Under the pieces are notes generated by a model. That model made no database searches. It saw only the letters and a program-made list of their open reading frames with translations, and had not been told where the DNA came from. Both the position numbers and the translations under genes were made by a program. Positions 7,403 to 16,077 of a stretch of 44,710 bases of DNA are shown here, in pieces. The DNA comes from Burkholderiales bacterium (GTDB lineage: Bacteria; Pseudomonadota; Gammaproteobacteria; Burkholderiales; SG8-39): positions 1 to 44,710 of the forward strand of contig JACZJV010000118.1 in NCBI GenBank assembly GCA_014860355.1, read 5' to 3'. Within the stretch, counting starts at the first letter, position 1. Each line of letters opens with the position of its first letter.

Positions 7403-8005
7403 TCAGCGACGCACGATGCTGCTGCCGGCGGCCCTCACCGGATCGCCCGCGAGCATCGCCGGGTCGTGATCGAAGTTGTATGCGCGCTCCTCGCCGTTGT
7501 CGAAGCGCACCGAGACGGTCCAGGTCTTGACCTTGTTCATTTTTCCTTCGACCTTGTTTCCTGCATAGGCGCCGCCGGCGACGCCGGCGATGGTGGCGAG
7601 GTCCTTGCCCCTGCCTTTGCCGACCTGGTTGCCCAGAAGCCCGCCGACCACGCCGCCGGCGATCAAGCCTACCGCGCCCGCATCCCCGTCCTTTTCTGTC
7701 ATCCTGACCGAGGTGACATTTCCGCAATCGCTGCAGACTGTGGCGCTTGGTGCGGATATGTTTGCCGCCTCGAGCTTGCTCTGCGCGCTCGCCAGCGCCC
7801 TGGTGTGCTCTTCCTTTGCGTCGCGCAGGCATTGCATGCGCCGGGCGGACGTCGATTCATCGGCGCATAGCTTCTGATCCTCGCTGTAACGGGTGTCCGC
7901 GGCCTTCTTCGCGCTTTCGTAGGCGGACTTCGCTGCGTCGTTGCCCGCCGCGTGGGCCGAGGCAAAGCTCAGCAGCGCCAGCAGTATCAGGCATCGTTGT
8001 TTCAT
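7403..8005 (-). CDS. glycine-zipper (2TM) envelope protein
   Basis: Exported 200-residue protein. A signal peptide is seen (MKQRCLILLALLSFASAHAA). It is followed by a charged helical region with scattered Cys ('DQKLCADESTSARRMQCLRD'), a C-x2-C ('CSDCGNV') and a glycine-zipper segment 'GLIAGGVVGGLLGNQVGKG' continuing into 'LATIAGVAGGAYAGNKVEG', typical of Rick_17kDa/glycine-zipper 2TM proteins. A C-terminal beta domain ends in 'VRFDNGEERAYNFDHDP', as in other members. The ATG at 8005 is chosen for its signal peptide and GGAGG nine bases upstream. It is probably an outer-membrane or periplasmic integrity protein; no lipobox is seen, so it is not called a lipoprotein. Confidence 0.8.
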   Translation of the reverse strand: MKQRCLILLALLSFASAHAAGNDAAKSAYESAKKAADTRYSEDQKLCADESTSARRMQCLRDAKEEHTRALASAQSKLEAANISAPSATVCSDCGNVTSVRMTEKDGDAGAVGLIAGGVVGGLLGNQVGKGRGKDLATIAGVAGGAYAGNKVEGKMNKVKTWTVSVRFDNGEERAYNFDHDPAMLAGDPVRAAGSSIVRR

Positions 8006-8262
8006 CGAGCTTGCCTCCCAGGTATGTCCGGCCGGAGATCTGCCGCCTGGCCGTTGCGGCCGGAAAATCGCGAAGTTGCGTGCATAGGCTACCTTGATAG
8101 GGGCTTGGCGGCAACCATTCGCTGTGCCGACGCGGCCGTGCTTGACGCGCAGGTGCCGGATAGCGTGTAATTTGGCCGCTGCCGGAGAATCCGGCGCCGA
8201 AACGGCCGAGGTAGTGGCTTGCCAGTCATGGATTTCTATACAACGTCGCGCGACCGCCACCG

Positions 8263-9438
8263 GTGATCGGAACTCCGGCACCCATCGAGTTGGCGTCGTT
8301 GCTCCTGCTGCTGGTCGGGATCGGGCTGGCTTTTTCCGACATCCGCCTGTCGGGCTGGGTCGTGGGCTGGATCCTGCTCTCCGGCGCACTGCTGGTGCAG
8401 TGGTTTCGCAGCGTCCTGAGCTATAGCTTGCAGGGAGGCAGCGCCGACACCGAAATATATCGGATCGCCGACGAGTGGATGGGGCTGGGGTTCTCGCTGC
8501 TTGTGGTGGCGTCCATGTACATGATGCGCGAGGTGCTGGCCAGACACAGTCTGGCGGAGGCGAGGGTGCGTGTCGTCAGCGCCGCCGCACAGGATGCCGT
8601 CGTCATGATGGATAACAGGGGCCGGATCGCGTTCTGGAACGCGGCGGGACAGCGGGTTTTCGGCTACAGCCGGCAGGAAGTACAGGGCAAGAAGCTGCAC
8701 GAACTGATTATCCCCGCGCGCAACCGCGCGGAATTCGAAAGGAGCTTTACGGATTTCAGAAGGACCGGCCAGGGGCCGGTCATCGGCAAGACCCTGGAGC
8801 TGCCCGGCCTGCGCAAAGACGGCACGGAGATCGTCACCGAGGTTTCGGTTTCCGGGGTCAACGTGGACGCGAAATGGCATGCGATCTGCATTTTTCGCGA
8901 TATCACCGAACGCAAGCGCGCCGAACAAATGCTCGAACTCGAGTATGCGGTGGCGCGCTGCCTGGATGGTACGGACGCCCCCCCCGAGGCGCTGCGAGCG
9001 GTGATCCGCGCCATATGCCAGACGCAGAACTGGGATTGCGGACACTACCTGGGCGTGGACGCGACTGCCGGCGTGTTGCGCCTGGTCGAGTTCTGGAGCG
9101 TGCCGGATGCGGCCATCCAGGGATTTCTGGCGGCAGCGCGGGACTACACTTACGGCCCGGGCGTGGGCATGGTGGGCAAAGTATGGCAGTCGGGACAGCC
9201 TATGTGGATTCCCGATGTCACCAAGGACGCACGCGCGGTGACGGCGATATTCAAGGCACAGTCCGGGTTGCGCGGCGCGTTCGTGTTTCCGGTGAAAGCG
9301 GAAGGAAAAACCATAGGCGTGTTTGCCTTCAACAGCAAGGATGTTCGAGAACCGCATCCCCAGTTGCTGGCCGCAGTGCAGACGATAGGCGGCCAGGTCG
9401 GCGGGTTTCTGCAGCGCAGGCGCGCAGACAGCGCCTAG
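8263..9438 (+). CDS. membrane-anchored PAS-GAF sensor without output domain
   Basis: A 391-residue protein with about three N-terminal membrane helices (8-25, 30-48 and 72-92), a PAS domain (about 100-222, 'AFWNAAGQRVFGYSRQEV' to 'IFRDITERK') and a C-terminal GAF domain (about 235-385, with 'GMVGKVWQSGQPMWIPDV' and 'FPVKAEGKTIGVFAF'). It ends right after GAF: no kinase, GGDEF, EAL or HD-GYP domain follows before the stop. It would have to signal through a partner, or is a shortened relative of a hybrid kinase. The start is GTG at 8263, since no in-frame ATG exists between the upstream stop at 8212 and the first membrane helix; the ribosome site is weak. It diverges from the glycine-zipper gene, with 257 bases of promoter space. 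Confidence 0.82.
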   Translation: MIGTPAPIELASLLLLLVGIGLAFSDIRLSGWVVGWILLSGALLVQWFRSVLSYSLQGGSADTEIYRIADEWMGLGFSLLVVASMYMMREVLARHSLAEARVRVVSAAAQDAVVMMDNRGRIAFWNAAGQRVFGYSRQEVQGKKLHELIIPARNRAEFERSFTDFRRTGQGPVIGKTLELPGLRKDGTEIVTEVSVSGVNVDAKWHAICIFRDITERKRAEQMLELEYAVARCLDGTDAPPEALRAVIRAICQTQNWDCGHYLGVDATAGVLRLVEFWSVPDAAIQGFLAAARDYTYGPGVGMVGKVWQSGQPMWIPDVTKDARAVTAIFKAQSGLRGAFVFPVKAEGKTIGVFAFNSKDVREPHPQLLAAVQTIGGQVGGFLQRRRADSA

Positions 9439-9458
9439 GGCGGTGTTTCAGGGCACCG
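9437..9458. terminator. possible bidirectional hairpin between convergent genes
   Basis: GGCGGTG (9437-9443) and CACCGCC (9452-9458) form a seven-base-pair stem with an eight-base loop, starting at the stop codon of the PAS-GAF gene and 32 bases past the gshA stop. No T-run follows on either strand, so termination is plausible but not shown. Confidence 0.3.
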
Positions 9459-9489
9459 CCAGCCCCGTGGCGCGCTTTGCAGCGCTTTC

Positions 9490-11079
9490 TTATGCCTGCG
9501 GCTGCAGCAACGCGCCGCTGAGCAGATCCTTGGACAGATACTGCTGACGGTAGGTCTCGAACGGGACCTCGTCCGCGGCTTCGATGCGCCGCTGGGCTGC
9601 GAGCGATTCTTCGGCCATCGCGGCATAGCGCGCCTGCGCCTGCGGCGACAGCGGCAGGTCCTGCAGCGCGCGCCGGTGGCGCAACGACTGCGTCAGGGCG
9701 AAGGCGACGTAGGACTTGTCCTCGCTTGCCTCGATTGCGGCAAGGACGCGAGCCGAGCGCGTGGCCGAGGAATCGGCGCCGGCAGCGCGCGCCAGCGCCA
9801 GCGCCTCGCCGTAGGCACTGCAGGCGTGGGCCTCGTCCATGGCCGCGGCGATCGGCCCGAACTCGTCGAGCAGCTTGCGGCTCCAGTCGGCTAGGCTGAG
9901 TTCCTCGCCGCGCCGGATCAGGCGCAGGTTCGGGTCGCGGCCGCGCAGGGCCACGTTGTGCTGGTTGCGCGACATCGCAGCGATTTCCCCGGGGCTGTCG
10001 GGCGGACTTTCGTGGAGCAGGCAGTGCAGCAGGAACATGTCGAGGAAACGCATCGTGCCGGCGGCGATGCCGACCGGGGAAAAAGGGTCGCTGTCCATGC
10101 AGCGCACTTCGACGTACTCGACGCCGCGCTCGCCCAGCGCGTACAAGGGGCGTTCCCCCGAGCGGAAGCGCGGCTTGGGCCGGATGGTGCCGTAGAACTC
10201 GTTTTCGATCTGCAGCAGCGATGTGCCGAGTTGCCGGTAGTCGTCGCCCTCGCGCAGGCCGATGGCTTCGTAAGGCGGATAGGGTCGGGTCAGCGCGGCA
10301 TTGAGCGATTCCGCGTAGCTCCTTAGGCCGTTGAAGCTCACCGCCAGGGATGCCTGGGCGTCGCTCTGATAGCCCAGCGGCCCCATGCGCAGCGAGGTCG
10401 CGCCGGGCAGGAACAGGGTGCCGGCACTGAAATCCTGCAGTCCGTGCGTGCGGCCGGCGACGAAGCTGCGACAGGCCGTGGGCGAGGCGCCGAACAGATA
10501 AAGCAAAAGCCAGGAATGGCGGCGAAAGTTGCGAATCAGGTGGAAATACGCGCCGGCCTTGTAGGCGATCTCCGGGCCGCCGGCCGCATCTGCGCGCTGC
10601 AGGATCGGCCAGGCCGACTCCGGCATGGAGAAGTTGTAGTGCACGCCGGAGATGGTCTGCATGCGCCTGCCGTAGCGATGCGCCAGGCCCTGCCGGTACA
10701 CCGTCTTGGCGCGGCCCAGATTGGAGCTGCCGTAGCGGCCGATCGGTATGTCGTCGTCGGCGGGCAGGCCGCAGGGCATGCTGCTGCACCAGAGCAATTC
10801 CTCGCCTACATGACGGTAGACGACCTGGTGGATCTCGGTGAGTTCGGCGAGACAGGCATCCACGTCCGTGTGCACAGCGGTGATCAGTTCGAGCTGGGAC
10901 TCGCTGAAATCAGTGGTGATGTGCGGGTGGGTGAGCGCCGAACCGAGTGCGGCCGGATGCGGCGTGTCCGCGAGCATCCCGTCCGGCCTGACGCGCAGGC
11001 TTTCCTTCTCGATACCGCGCCGGATGCCGGTCAGCACCTCGCGCGGAAGCTTGCGCAGCAGTTCATTCATGCGATTCAT
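9490..11079 (-). CDS. gshA: glutamate-cysteine ligase
   Basis: Catalyses the first, ATP-dependent step of glutathione synthesis (Glu + Cys to gamma-Glu-Cys). The 529-residue length and sequence match the proteobacterial GshA type I family: 'GIEKESLRVRPDGMLADTPH' near the N-terminus, 'ITTDFSESQLELITAVH', 'GRYGSSNLGRAKTVYRQGL', 'TISGVHYNFSMP' and 'YVEVRCMDSDPFSPVGI'. The ATG at 11079 is chosen because GAGGAAAT precedes it at 8 bases; a second ATG is three codons further in. It diverges from gor, which starts at 11253, so glutathione synthesis and recycling share a 173-base control region. Confidence 0.95.
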   Translation of the reverse strand: MNRMNELLRKLPREVLTGIRRGIEKESLRVRPDGMLADTPHPAALGSALTHPHITTDFSESQLELITAVHTDVDACLAELTEIHQVVYRHVGEELLWCSSMPCGLPADDDIPIGRYGSSNLGRAKTVYRQGLAHRYGRRMQTISGVHYNFSMPESAWPILQRADAAGGPEIAYKAGAYFHLIRNFRRHSWLLLYLFGASPTACRSFVAGRTHGLQDFSAGTLFLPGATSLRMGPLGYQSDAQASLAVSFNGLRSYAESLNAALTRPYPPYEAIGLREGDDYRQLGTSLLQIENEFYGTIRPKPRFRSGERPLYALGERGVEYVEVRCMDSDPFSPVGIAAGTMRFLDMFLLHCLLHESPPDSPGEIAAMSRNQHNVALRGRDPNLRLIRRGEELSLADWSRKLLDEFGPIAAAMDEAHACSAYGEALALARAAGADSSATRSARVLAAIEASEDKSYVAFALTQSLRHRRALQDLPLSPQAQARYAAMAEESLAAQRRIEAADEVPFETYRQQYLSKDLLSGALLQPQA

Positions 11080-11252
11080 GCGTATTTCCTCGGCCTCGAT
11101 ACCCGTAGGGTAGCAGAAGCACGCTGCCGATTGCTGCCCGGCATGCATCTTTGCGCTACCATGCAGCCGGACAGTTCGGGGCGCGCGCAGGAGAACCCGT
11201 AGACACATCGGGCGGCGCGCGCGATTTTGCCGGGCAAACGGGGAGCGAGACC

Positions 11253-12611
11253 ATGGCGCAGTACGATTACGACCTTTTCACCATCGGCGCCGGCTCGGGC
11301 GGCGTGCGCGCGAGCCGCCATGCCGCGGCGCTCGGCGCGCGCGTTGCCGTCGCCGAGGAGCGTTATCTCGGTGGCACTTGCGTCAACGTCGGCTGCATCC
11401 CGAAAAAGCTGTTCTCCTATGCGGCCCATTATGGCGAGGACATCGCGCATGCCGCGGGCTATGGCTGGAGTTCGGCGGCCCGCGCGTTCGATTGGCGCAC
11501 GCTGCTTGCCAACAAGGACCGCGAGATCGAGCGCTTGAACGGGGTATATGAAAGACTGCTACGCGGCGCCGGGGTCACGCTGCTGCGCGCCCGCGCCGCG
11601 CTTATCGACGCGCATACCGTTGAAGTCGACGGCCGGCGCATCAGCGCGCGCCATATCCTCGTCGCCACGGGCGGGTGGCCGGTAGTGCCGCCCATACCCG
11701 GCGCGGAACTCGCCATCAGCTCGAACGAAGCCTTCCATATGGATGCACTGCCGCGGCGCGTGCTGGTGGTAGGCGGCGGCTATATCGCGGTCGAATTTGC
11801 GTCGATTTTCAACGGACTCGGCGTGGATACGACGCTGATCTATCGCGGGGAGCGGCTGCTGAAGGGGTTCGACGCCGATCTTGGCGGTTTTCTCGCCGGG
11901 GAAATGGAAAACAAAGGCGTGCACATCCGTTTGCGCAGCGACATCGAGCGCATCGAGCGCACCGCGCACGCAGGCGCCCTGCGCGCGACGCTCGCGCAGG
12001 GCGGCGAGCTCGAAGCCGATGGCGTAATGTACGCAACCGGCCGCGCCCCGAACACGCGCGGCCTGGGCCTGGAGTACGCCGGCGTGAATCTGGCGGCAAA
12101 CGGCGCGATCGTGGTCGACGCGAATTTTCAGTCGAACGTGCCCTCGATCCATGCCGTTGGCGACGTCATCGACCGCGTGCTGTTGACGCCGGTCGCGCTC
12201 GCCGAAGGGATGGTCGTGGCCGAGCGCCTGTTCGGATCCGGCGGCCGCAGCATGGACTACGAGTACATTCCGACCGCGATTTTCAGCAACCCCAACATAG
12301 GCACGGTCGGCTGGTCCGAAGCGAAGGCGCGCGAGCGCGCCGGGGACATAGACGTGTACCGCACGACTTTCGGCGCGCTGCGCCATCAGTTGACCGGCAG
12401 CGGGGAGAAAGTCCTGATGAAGCTGGTGGTGGACAGAGCGTCCGGGCGTGTGCTCGGCGTGCACATGGTGGGCCCGGACGCCGGCGAGATCATCCAGGGA
12501 TTCGCCGTTGCGCTCAAGTGCGGCGCGACCAAGAGCCAGTTCGACGCCACCATCGGCATCCACCCGACCATAGCCGAAGAGTTCGTCACCATGCGCGAGG
12601 CGGCAGGGTGA
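11253..12611 (+). CDS. gor: glutathione-disulfide reductase
   Basis: NADPH-dependent FAD disulfide reductase (452 aa) regenerating glutathione. The FAD motif GAGSGG is at 12-17, and the redox-active pair Cys43/Cys48 lies in [14 protein letters not shown]. The second nucleotide motif is '[17 protein letters not shown]', the FAD-binding 'AVGDV' segment is present, and the C-terminal catalytic motif is '[11 protein letters not shown]' with its His-Glu pair. The '[11 protein letters not shown]' form is typical of glutathione reductases rather than lipoamide dehydrogenases. The ATG at 11253 has GGGAG upstream and begins exactly at the expected N-terminus. It is divergent from gshA, consistent with a glutathione module. 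Confidence 0.93.
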   Translation: MAQYDYDLFTIGAGSGGVRASRHAAALGARVAVAEERYLGGTCVNVGCIPKKLFSYAAHYGEDIAHAAGYGWSSAARAFDWRTLLANKDREIERLNGVYERLLRGAGVTLLRARAALIDAHTVEVDGRRISARHILVATGGWPVVPPIPGAELAISSNEAFHMDALPRRVLVVGGGYIAVEFASIFNGLGVDTTLIYRGERLLKGFDADLGGFLAGEMENKGVHIRLRSDIERIERTAHAGALRATLAQGGELEADGVMYATGRAPNTRGLGLEYAGVNLAANGAIVVDANFQSNVPSIHAVGDVIDRVLLTPVALAEGMVVAERLFGSGGRSMDYEYIPTAIFSNPNIGTVGWSEAKARERAGDIDVYRTTFGALRHQLTGSGEKVLMKLVVDRASGRVLGVHMVGPDAGEIIQGFAVALKCGATKSQFDATIGIHPTIAEEFVTMREAAG

Positions 12612-12777
12612 GCGTCGTCTGCCCGGATCGGCAGGCGCGGGCCTGTTTGCGTTTCGCGCGCGGAGCAGGGCTGCCTGCTGCCCTGATCTTATGCGGGCGA
12701 ATTCGTAGCAAGAAATCGGTAGAATCGAGGGCAGGAACAATGGCGCCCGGGTGAGTGGCGGAAAAAGGAATCGGCAA

Positions 12778-13323
12778 ATGGATCCAGCAATACACCTGCG
12801 ACACGCAGCTGTCGCCGCGCGGACAGGCAAGCGGCGTGCCCGCCTGCATACGATGGCGCTGTTGTGCGCCTCGTTTTATGCCGCAGGCGCAACGGCCGCG
12901 GACGCGGTGCCCGAGTCGTGGCCGCAGGTCTGGCTCAATCCCGGCATCTACTCCTACCATTTCGACACCGACAAGGATTTGCGCAACAACAACGTCGGCT
13001 TCGGCGCCGAAGTCATGCTGGCGAACGAACATGTCCTGATGGCCGGCAGCTTCATCAACAGCAATAGCGCGAGGACGCACTACGCCGGCTACGAGTGGCG
13101 ACCCTGGCACTGGAAGCTTTCCGGCGTCGATTTGGGCGCGGGGATCATGATCGGCGCGTTTGACGGCTATCCGAACTATCGCGACGGCGCCTGGTTCGTC
13201 GCCCCCTTGCCGATGCTGTCGATCGAGGGCAGGTATCTGGGCGCAAATTTCAGCCTGGTCCCGACCTACAAGGACCGCTTCGACGGCGCCCTGTCGGTGC
13301 AGGTCAAGCTGCGGGTGTGGTGA
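12778..13323 (+). CDS. predicted outer-membrane beta-barrel protein (PagP-like layout)
   Basis: A 181-residue exported protein. The N-terminus is basic (RTGKRRARLHT) with a hydrophobic segment (MALLCASFYAAGATAADA) and a likely cleavage near ATA-AD. The mature part is made of alternating strands rich in aromatic residues: 'NPGIYSYHFDTD', 'VGFGAEVMLANEHVLMAGSF', 'HYAGYEWRPWHWKLSGVDLG', 'WFVAPLPMLSIEGRYLG' and a terminal strand ending in aromatic Trp (VQVKLRVW), as outer-membrane barrels do. The 'PLPMLSIEG...' stretch is reminiscent of the lipid A palmitoyltransferase PagP, but I cannot confirm the PagP catalytic residues. The ATG at 12778 has AAGGAA upstream; a shorter start at 12852 would give a cleaner signal peptide. 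Confidence 0.68.
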   Translation: MDPAIHLRHAAVAARTGKRRARLHTMALLCASFYAAGATAADAVPESWPQVWLNPGIYSYHFDTDKDLRNNNVGFGAEVMLANEHVLMAGSFINSNSARTHYAGYEWRPWHWKLSGVDLGAGIMIGAFDGYPNYRDGAWFVAPLPMLSIEGRYLGANFSLVPTYKDRFDGALSVQVKLRVW

Positions 13324-13389
13324 GACGCGCACGCAAGCTACCGGCGCGAGATAGGGACGGCGTGCGGACGGTGCACGGCAAATATTGAA

Positions 13390-14589
13390 ATGGATCTGAA
13401 GCAAATTCCCGTCGACGAACTGCAGCTAGGCATGTACGTGTCCAAGCTCGATCGGCCGTGGACCGAAACCCCGTTCATATTTCAGGGCTTTATTCTGCGC
13501 AGCCAAAAGCAGATCGAGGTGATGAAGCAGTACTGCATCCACGTGTTCGTCGATCCGGAGAAGGAGGATCTGTCCGAGGTGGAAGGCGCGCCCGGGGGCA
13601 GCGCCGCGAGCATCCGCGGCAGCACGGTCTACAAGGAAAGCGCCAGCCTGGACGTCGAGTTGCCGCGGGCGCGCATCGCCATCGCGCAGACGACCGGCGT
13701 GCTCAGGCAGATCAGCCGCGACGTGCAGGTCGGGCGCGTCGTCGACGGTCCCAAGGTGCGGCAGGCGGCGTCGGACATTACCGAAAGCGTGGTGCGCAAC
13801 CCCGATGCCGCGACCCTGCTGGTGCAGCTGCAGGAGAAAAGCGGCGAAGCCTTCAACCGGGCGGTCAATGTATCGGTGATGATGAGCATTTTCGGGCGCT
13901 TTCTGCAGTTGCCGCGCGAGAGCATCGAACAGCTCGGTCTGCTCGGCTTGCTGCAGGATGCGGGCAAGCTCAAGCTGCCGACCGCGCTCCTCGAGAAACA
14001 GGAAGCGCTCAGCGAGGAAGAGGCGGCCTTGTACCAGACGCATGTGGATCATTCGGTCGAGATCCTGAGCAATACTAGCGGCCTGCCGAACGACCTGCCC
14101 GGACTCGCGTCGCTGCACCACGAGCATTTCGACGGTTCGGGCTATCCGCGCGGCCTGCGTGGCGTGGCGATTGCCCTGCCCGGCATGATAGCGGCGATCG
14201 TCGACGCCTTCGACTTGCTGGTCGCGCCGCCCCCGCAGGGCAGGCACATGTCGCCTTCGAACGCGCTGAACCTCATCTACAAGGGACGCGGCACCCAGTT
14301 CCAGCCGGCTCTGGTAGAGCAATTCATTCAATGCGTCGGCGTCTACCCCGTGGGCAGCGCGGTCGAGCTGAATACCGGAGAAGTCGGCATTGTGATCGCG
14401 CAAAATTCCCTGCGGCGCCTGCAACCGCGCGTAATGGTGGTCAAGGACGCAAAAGGCTACGAGCACCGGCCGTACAAGATGCTCGATCTGGCGAAGGAGC
14501 CCAAGGCGGCGCCGGACGAGATATACCGCATCCGCCGCACGCTGGAATACGACGCCATCAAGGTCGACCCGCGGGAACTGTTCCTTTGA
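13390..14589 (+). CDS. HD-GYP family protein with altered HD motif
   Basis: A 399-residue protein with an N-terminal DUF3391-like region ('IPVDELQLGMYVSKLDRPW', about 1-130) and an HD-GYP domain (about 130-330), the c-di-GMP phosphodiesterase fold. The GYP part is kept: 'HHEHFDGSGYPRGLRG' at 243-258, and His218 and Asp272 are present. The HD pair itself is broken: 'LLQDAGK' (Gln189-Asp190) replaces the usual Leu-Leu-His-Asp-x-Gly-Lys (codon CAG is clear). The earlier metal-binding His is Arg157 ('FNRAVNVSV'). Loss of two metal ligands predicts little or no hydrolysis; a binding or regulatory role is more likely. It is coupled to the degenerate GGDEF-EAL gene by a four-base overlap. Confidence 0.88.
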   Translation: MDLKQIPVDELQLGMYVSKLDRPWTETPFIFQGFILRSQKQIEVMKQYCIHVFVDPEKEDLSEVEGAPGGSAASIRGSTVYKESASLDVELPRARIAIAQTTGVLRQISRDVQVGRVVDGPKVRQAASDITESVVRNPDAATLLVQLQEKSGEAFNRAVNVSVMMSIFGRFLQLPRESIEQLGLLGLLQDAGKLKLPTALLEKQEALSEEEAALYQTHVDHSVEILSNTSGLPNDLPGLASLHHEHFDGSGYPRGLRGVAIALPGMIAAIVDAFDLLVAPPPQGRHMSPSNALNLIYKGRGTQFQPALVEQFIQCVGVYPVGSAVELNTGEVGIVIAQNSLRRLQPRVMVVKDAKGYEHRPYKMLDLAKEPKAAPDEIYRIRRTLEYDAIKVDPRELFL

Positions 14590-15887
14590 ACCCGATCGAC
14601 CCCGCCGGGCCGGATGCGGGGTCGGCCGCGCCTTTGCCTGCCGCGCAAATGCCGTTTATCGACCGCCTACGACGCTGCGTCGGGGAGCGGCAGGCGGACG
14701 GGCGCAGCCTCGCTTTGCTGCTCGTCGATTGCGGGGTAATCGGCCGCATAGATCCTCTGTGGGGCTATCAGGTCGGCGACGCCGTGCGTACCCGGATCGT
14801 CGCCAGCCTGCGCACCGAGGCGCTGCGGCCGGGCGATTTCATCGGTGAACTCGGGCGCGACGACCTGGCCTGCGTGCTATCCGAGGTGGAAGGCGCGCAG
14901 CTCGCCCTGCTTGCGGCGGAAAAGACGCTGCGCATCATGAACGCGCCCCTGTGGCTGGGGGAGGACGAGATTTATGCCTCGCCATCGATCGGGATCGCCA
15001 TTTTTCCGGCCAGCGCAGACGGCGCCGAGTCGCTGTTGTGGCAGGCCAGGAGCGCCTGCGCGACGGCTTCGGGCCTGAGCGGGCGCATCGCCTTTTACGA
15101 AGAGGAGCGCAAGCACGGGACATCGCTGCTCGTTGGCGAGAGCCGGCTGCGATCGGCAATCGCGGAAGACGCGCTGGAACTGGTGTTTCAGCCCCAGTTC
15201 GACCTGCGTTTCGGGCAGATCATGGGCGTGGAGGCGATGTTGTGCTGGCGCGACGGTACACGCGGGCAGGTCCCGATGCGCGATGCGATCAAGGCGGCGG
15301 AGGCGGGCGGGCTGGTACCCAGGATGATCTCCTCGCTGCTCAACCGGGCGCTGCACAACTGTTCCGAATTCCGCCAGCGCGCCGGGCTGGATTTGCGCGT
15401 GGCTGTCAAATTGCCCGCGCGCGCCTTGCTGCACCCGGAGCTTGCCGAAATTGTCGAGCGCGCCTTGCGTACCTGGTCCCTGCGTCCGGGCAGGCTGATG
15501 CTCGAGATCGGCGACCTCGCCACGCTGGAGGCGCATGCGCGGGCGCAGGCGGAAATCCGGCGCTTGCAGGAGATCGGGGTGAAACTGTCCATGGACGACG
15601 CGCACGCACCGCTATCGTCCCTGTTCCGGCTTGCGAGCATGCCGTTTCAGGAGATGAAAATCGACCTGTCCGTCGTGCCCGACTGGACCACCCAGGCGCG
15701 CTCCGAGGGCGTGCTGCGATCGCTGATCGAACTGGCCCACCAGCTCAAACTCGACGTCGTTTCGACCGCAGTAGCGGACGAGGCGGCGGCCGCCCGGCTG
15801 CTGGAACTGGGCTGCGATTTCATGCAGGCGGATTTCAGGGGGGCGGCTGTCACTGCCGAGGAGTTCATCGCCCGTTACGCGAGCTGA
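14586..15887 (+). CDS. degenerate GGDEF-EAL protein
   Basis: A 433-residue protein in which both c-di-GMP enzyme domains have lost signature residues. The GGDEF position reads GRDDL (90-94). In the EAL domain the motif is EAML (216-219), the metal-binding Asn of the usual 'VNxS' segment is Lys275 ('VAVKLPARAL'), 'DDFGTGYSS' is 'DDAHAPLSS' (337-345), and the late catalytic Glu region reads 'STAVADEA'. KID (358-360) remains. Catalysis is unlikely; nucleotide or partner binding is the better guess. The start is TTG at 14586 overlapping the previous stop (TTGA), chosen for coupling; an ATG at 14649 has no ribosome site. The pair with the altered HD-GYP protein suggests one regulatory module. Confidence 0.82.
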   Translation: MNPIDPAGPDAGSAAPLPAAQMPFIDRLRRCVGERQADGRSLALLLVDCGVIGRIDPLWGYQVGDAVRTRIVASLRTEALRPGDFIGELGRDDLACVLSEVEGAQLALLAAEKTLRIMNAPLWLGEDEIYASPSIGIAIFPASADGAESLLWQARSACATASGLSGRIAFYEEERKHGTSLLVGESRLRSAIAEDALELVFQPQFDLRFGQIMGVEAMLCWRDGTRGQVPMRDAIKAAEAGGLVPRMISSLLNRALHNCSEFRQRAGLDLRVAVKLPARALLHPELAEIVERALRTWSLRPGRLMLEIGDLATLEAHARAQAEIRRLQEIGVKLSMDDAHAPLSSLFRLASMPFQEMKIDLSVVPDWTTQARSEGVLRSLIELAHQLKLDVVSTAVADEAAAARLLELGCDFMQADFRGAAVTAEEFIARYAS

Positions 15888-15920
15888 CCGGCCCGGGGTC
15901 AGCCTCGCATATTGCTTCCT

Positions 15921-15961
15921 TTGACCAATATCAAACGGTGCGCGCGCCCGGCGCGTAGCCT
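15921..15961 (+). promoter_or_regulatory. FNR/ANR-type promoter of the hox operon
   Basis: TTGACCAATATCAA (15921-15934) matches the FNR/ANR consensus TTGAT-N4-ATCAA at nine of ten positions. A TANNNT -10 element, TAGCCT (15956-15961), starts 35 bases after the start of the box, placing the box centre near -41.5 of a start at about 15969. This is class II activation geometry. It lies about 110 bases before hoxF and implies hydrogenase expression under low oxygen. Confidence 0.65.
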
Positions 15962-16077
15962 GAGTGCCGATATGTCGGAGCAGCCATGATTTCGCACGAG
16001 GCGGCACCTGCCGGGCGCATCGGCCGGGCGTTTGCATGCGCGCCCGCCCGCGCCCGTCGCCGGGTGCCGGGACCAGC

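Noticed and set aside
5672-7870. 732-codon open frame antisense to the PAS-GGDEF gene
   Set aside because: It is a long GC-driven shadow frame: the opposite strand encodes clear PAS and GGDEF domains with intact motifs.
16003-16016. Possible sigma-54 promoter (GG-N10-GC) before hoxF
   Set aside because: GGCAC and GC have the right spacing, but the conserved TT of the -12 element is GG, and in GC-rich DNA this spacing arises often. The FNR-type promoter at 15921-15961 is better supported.
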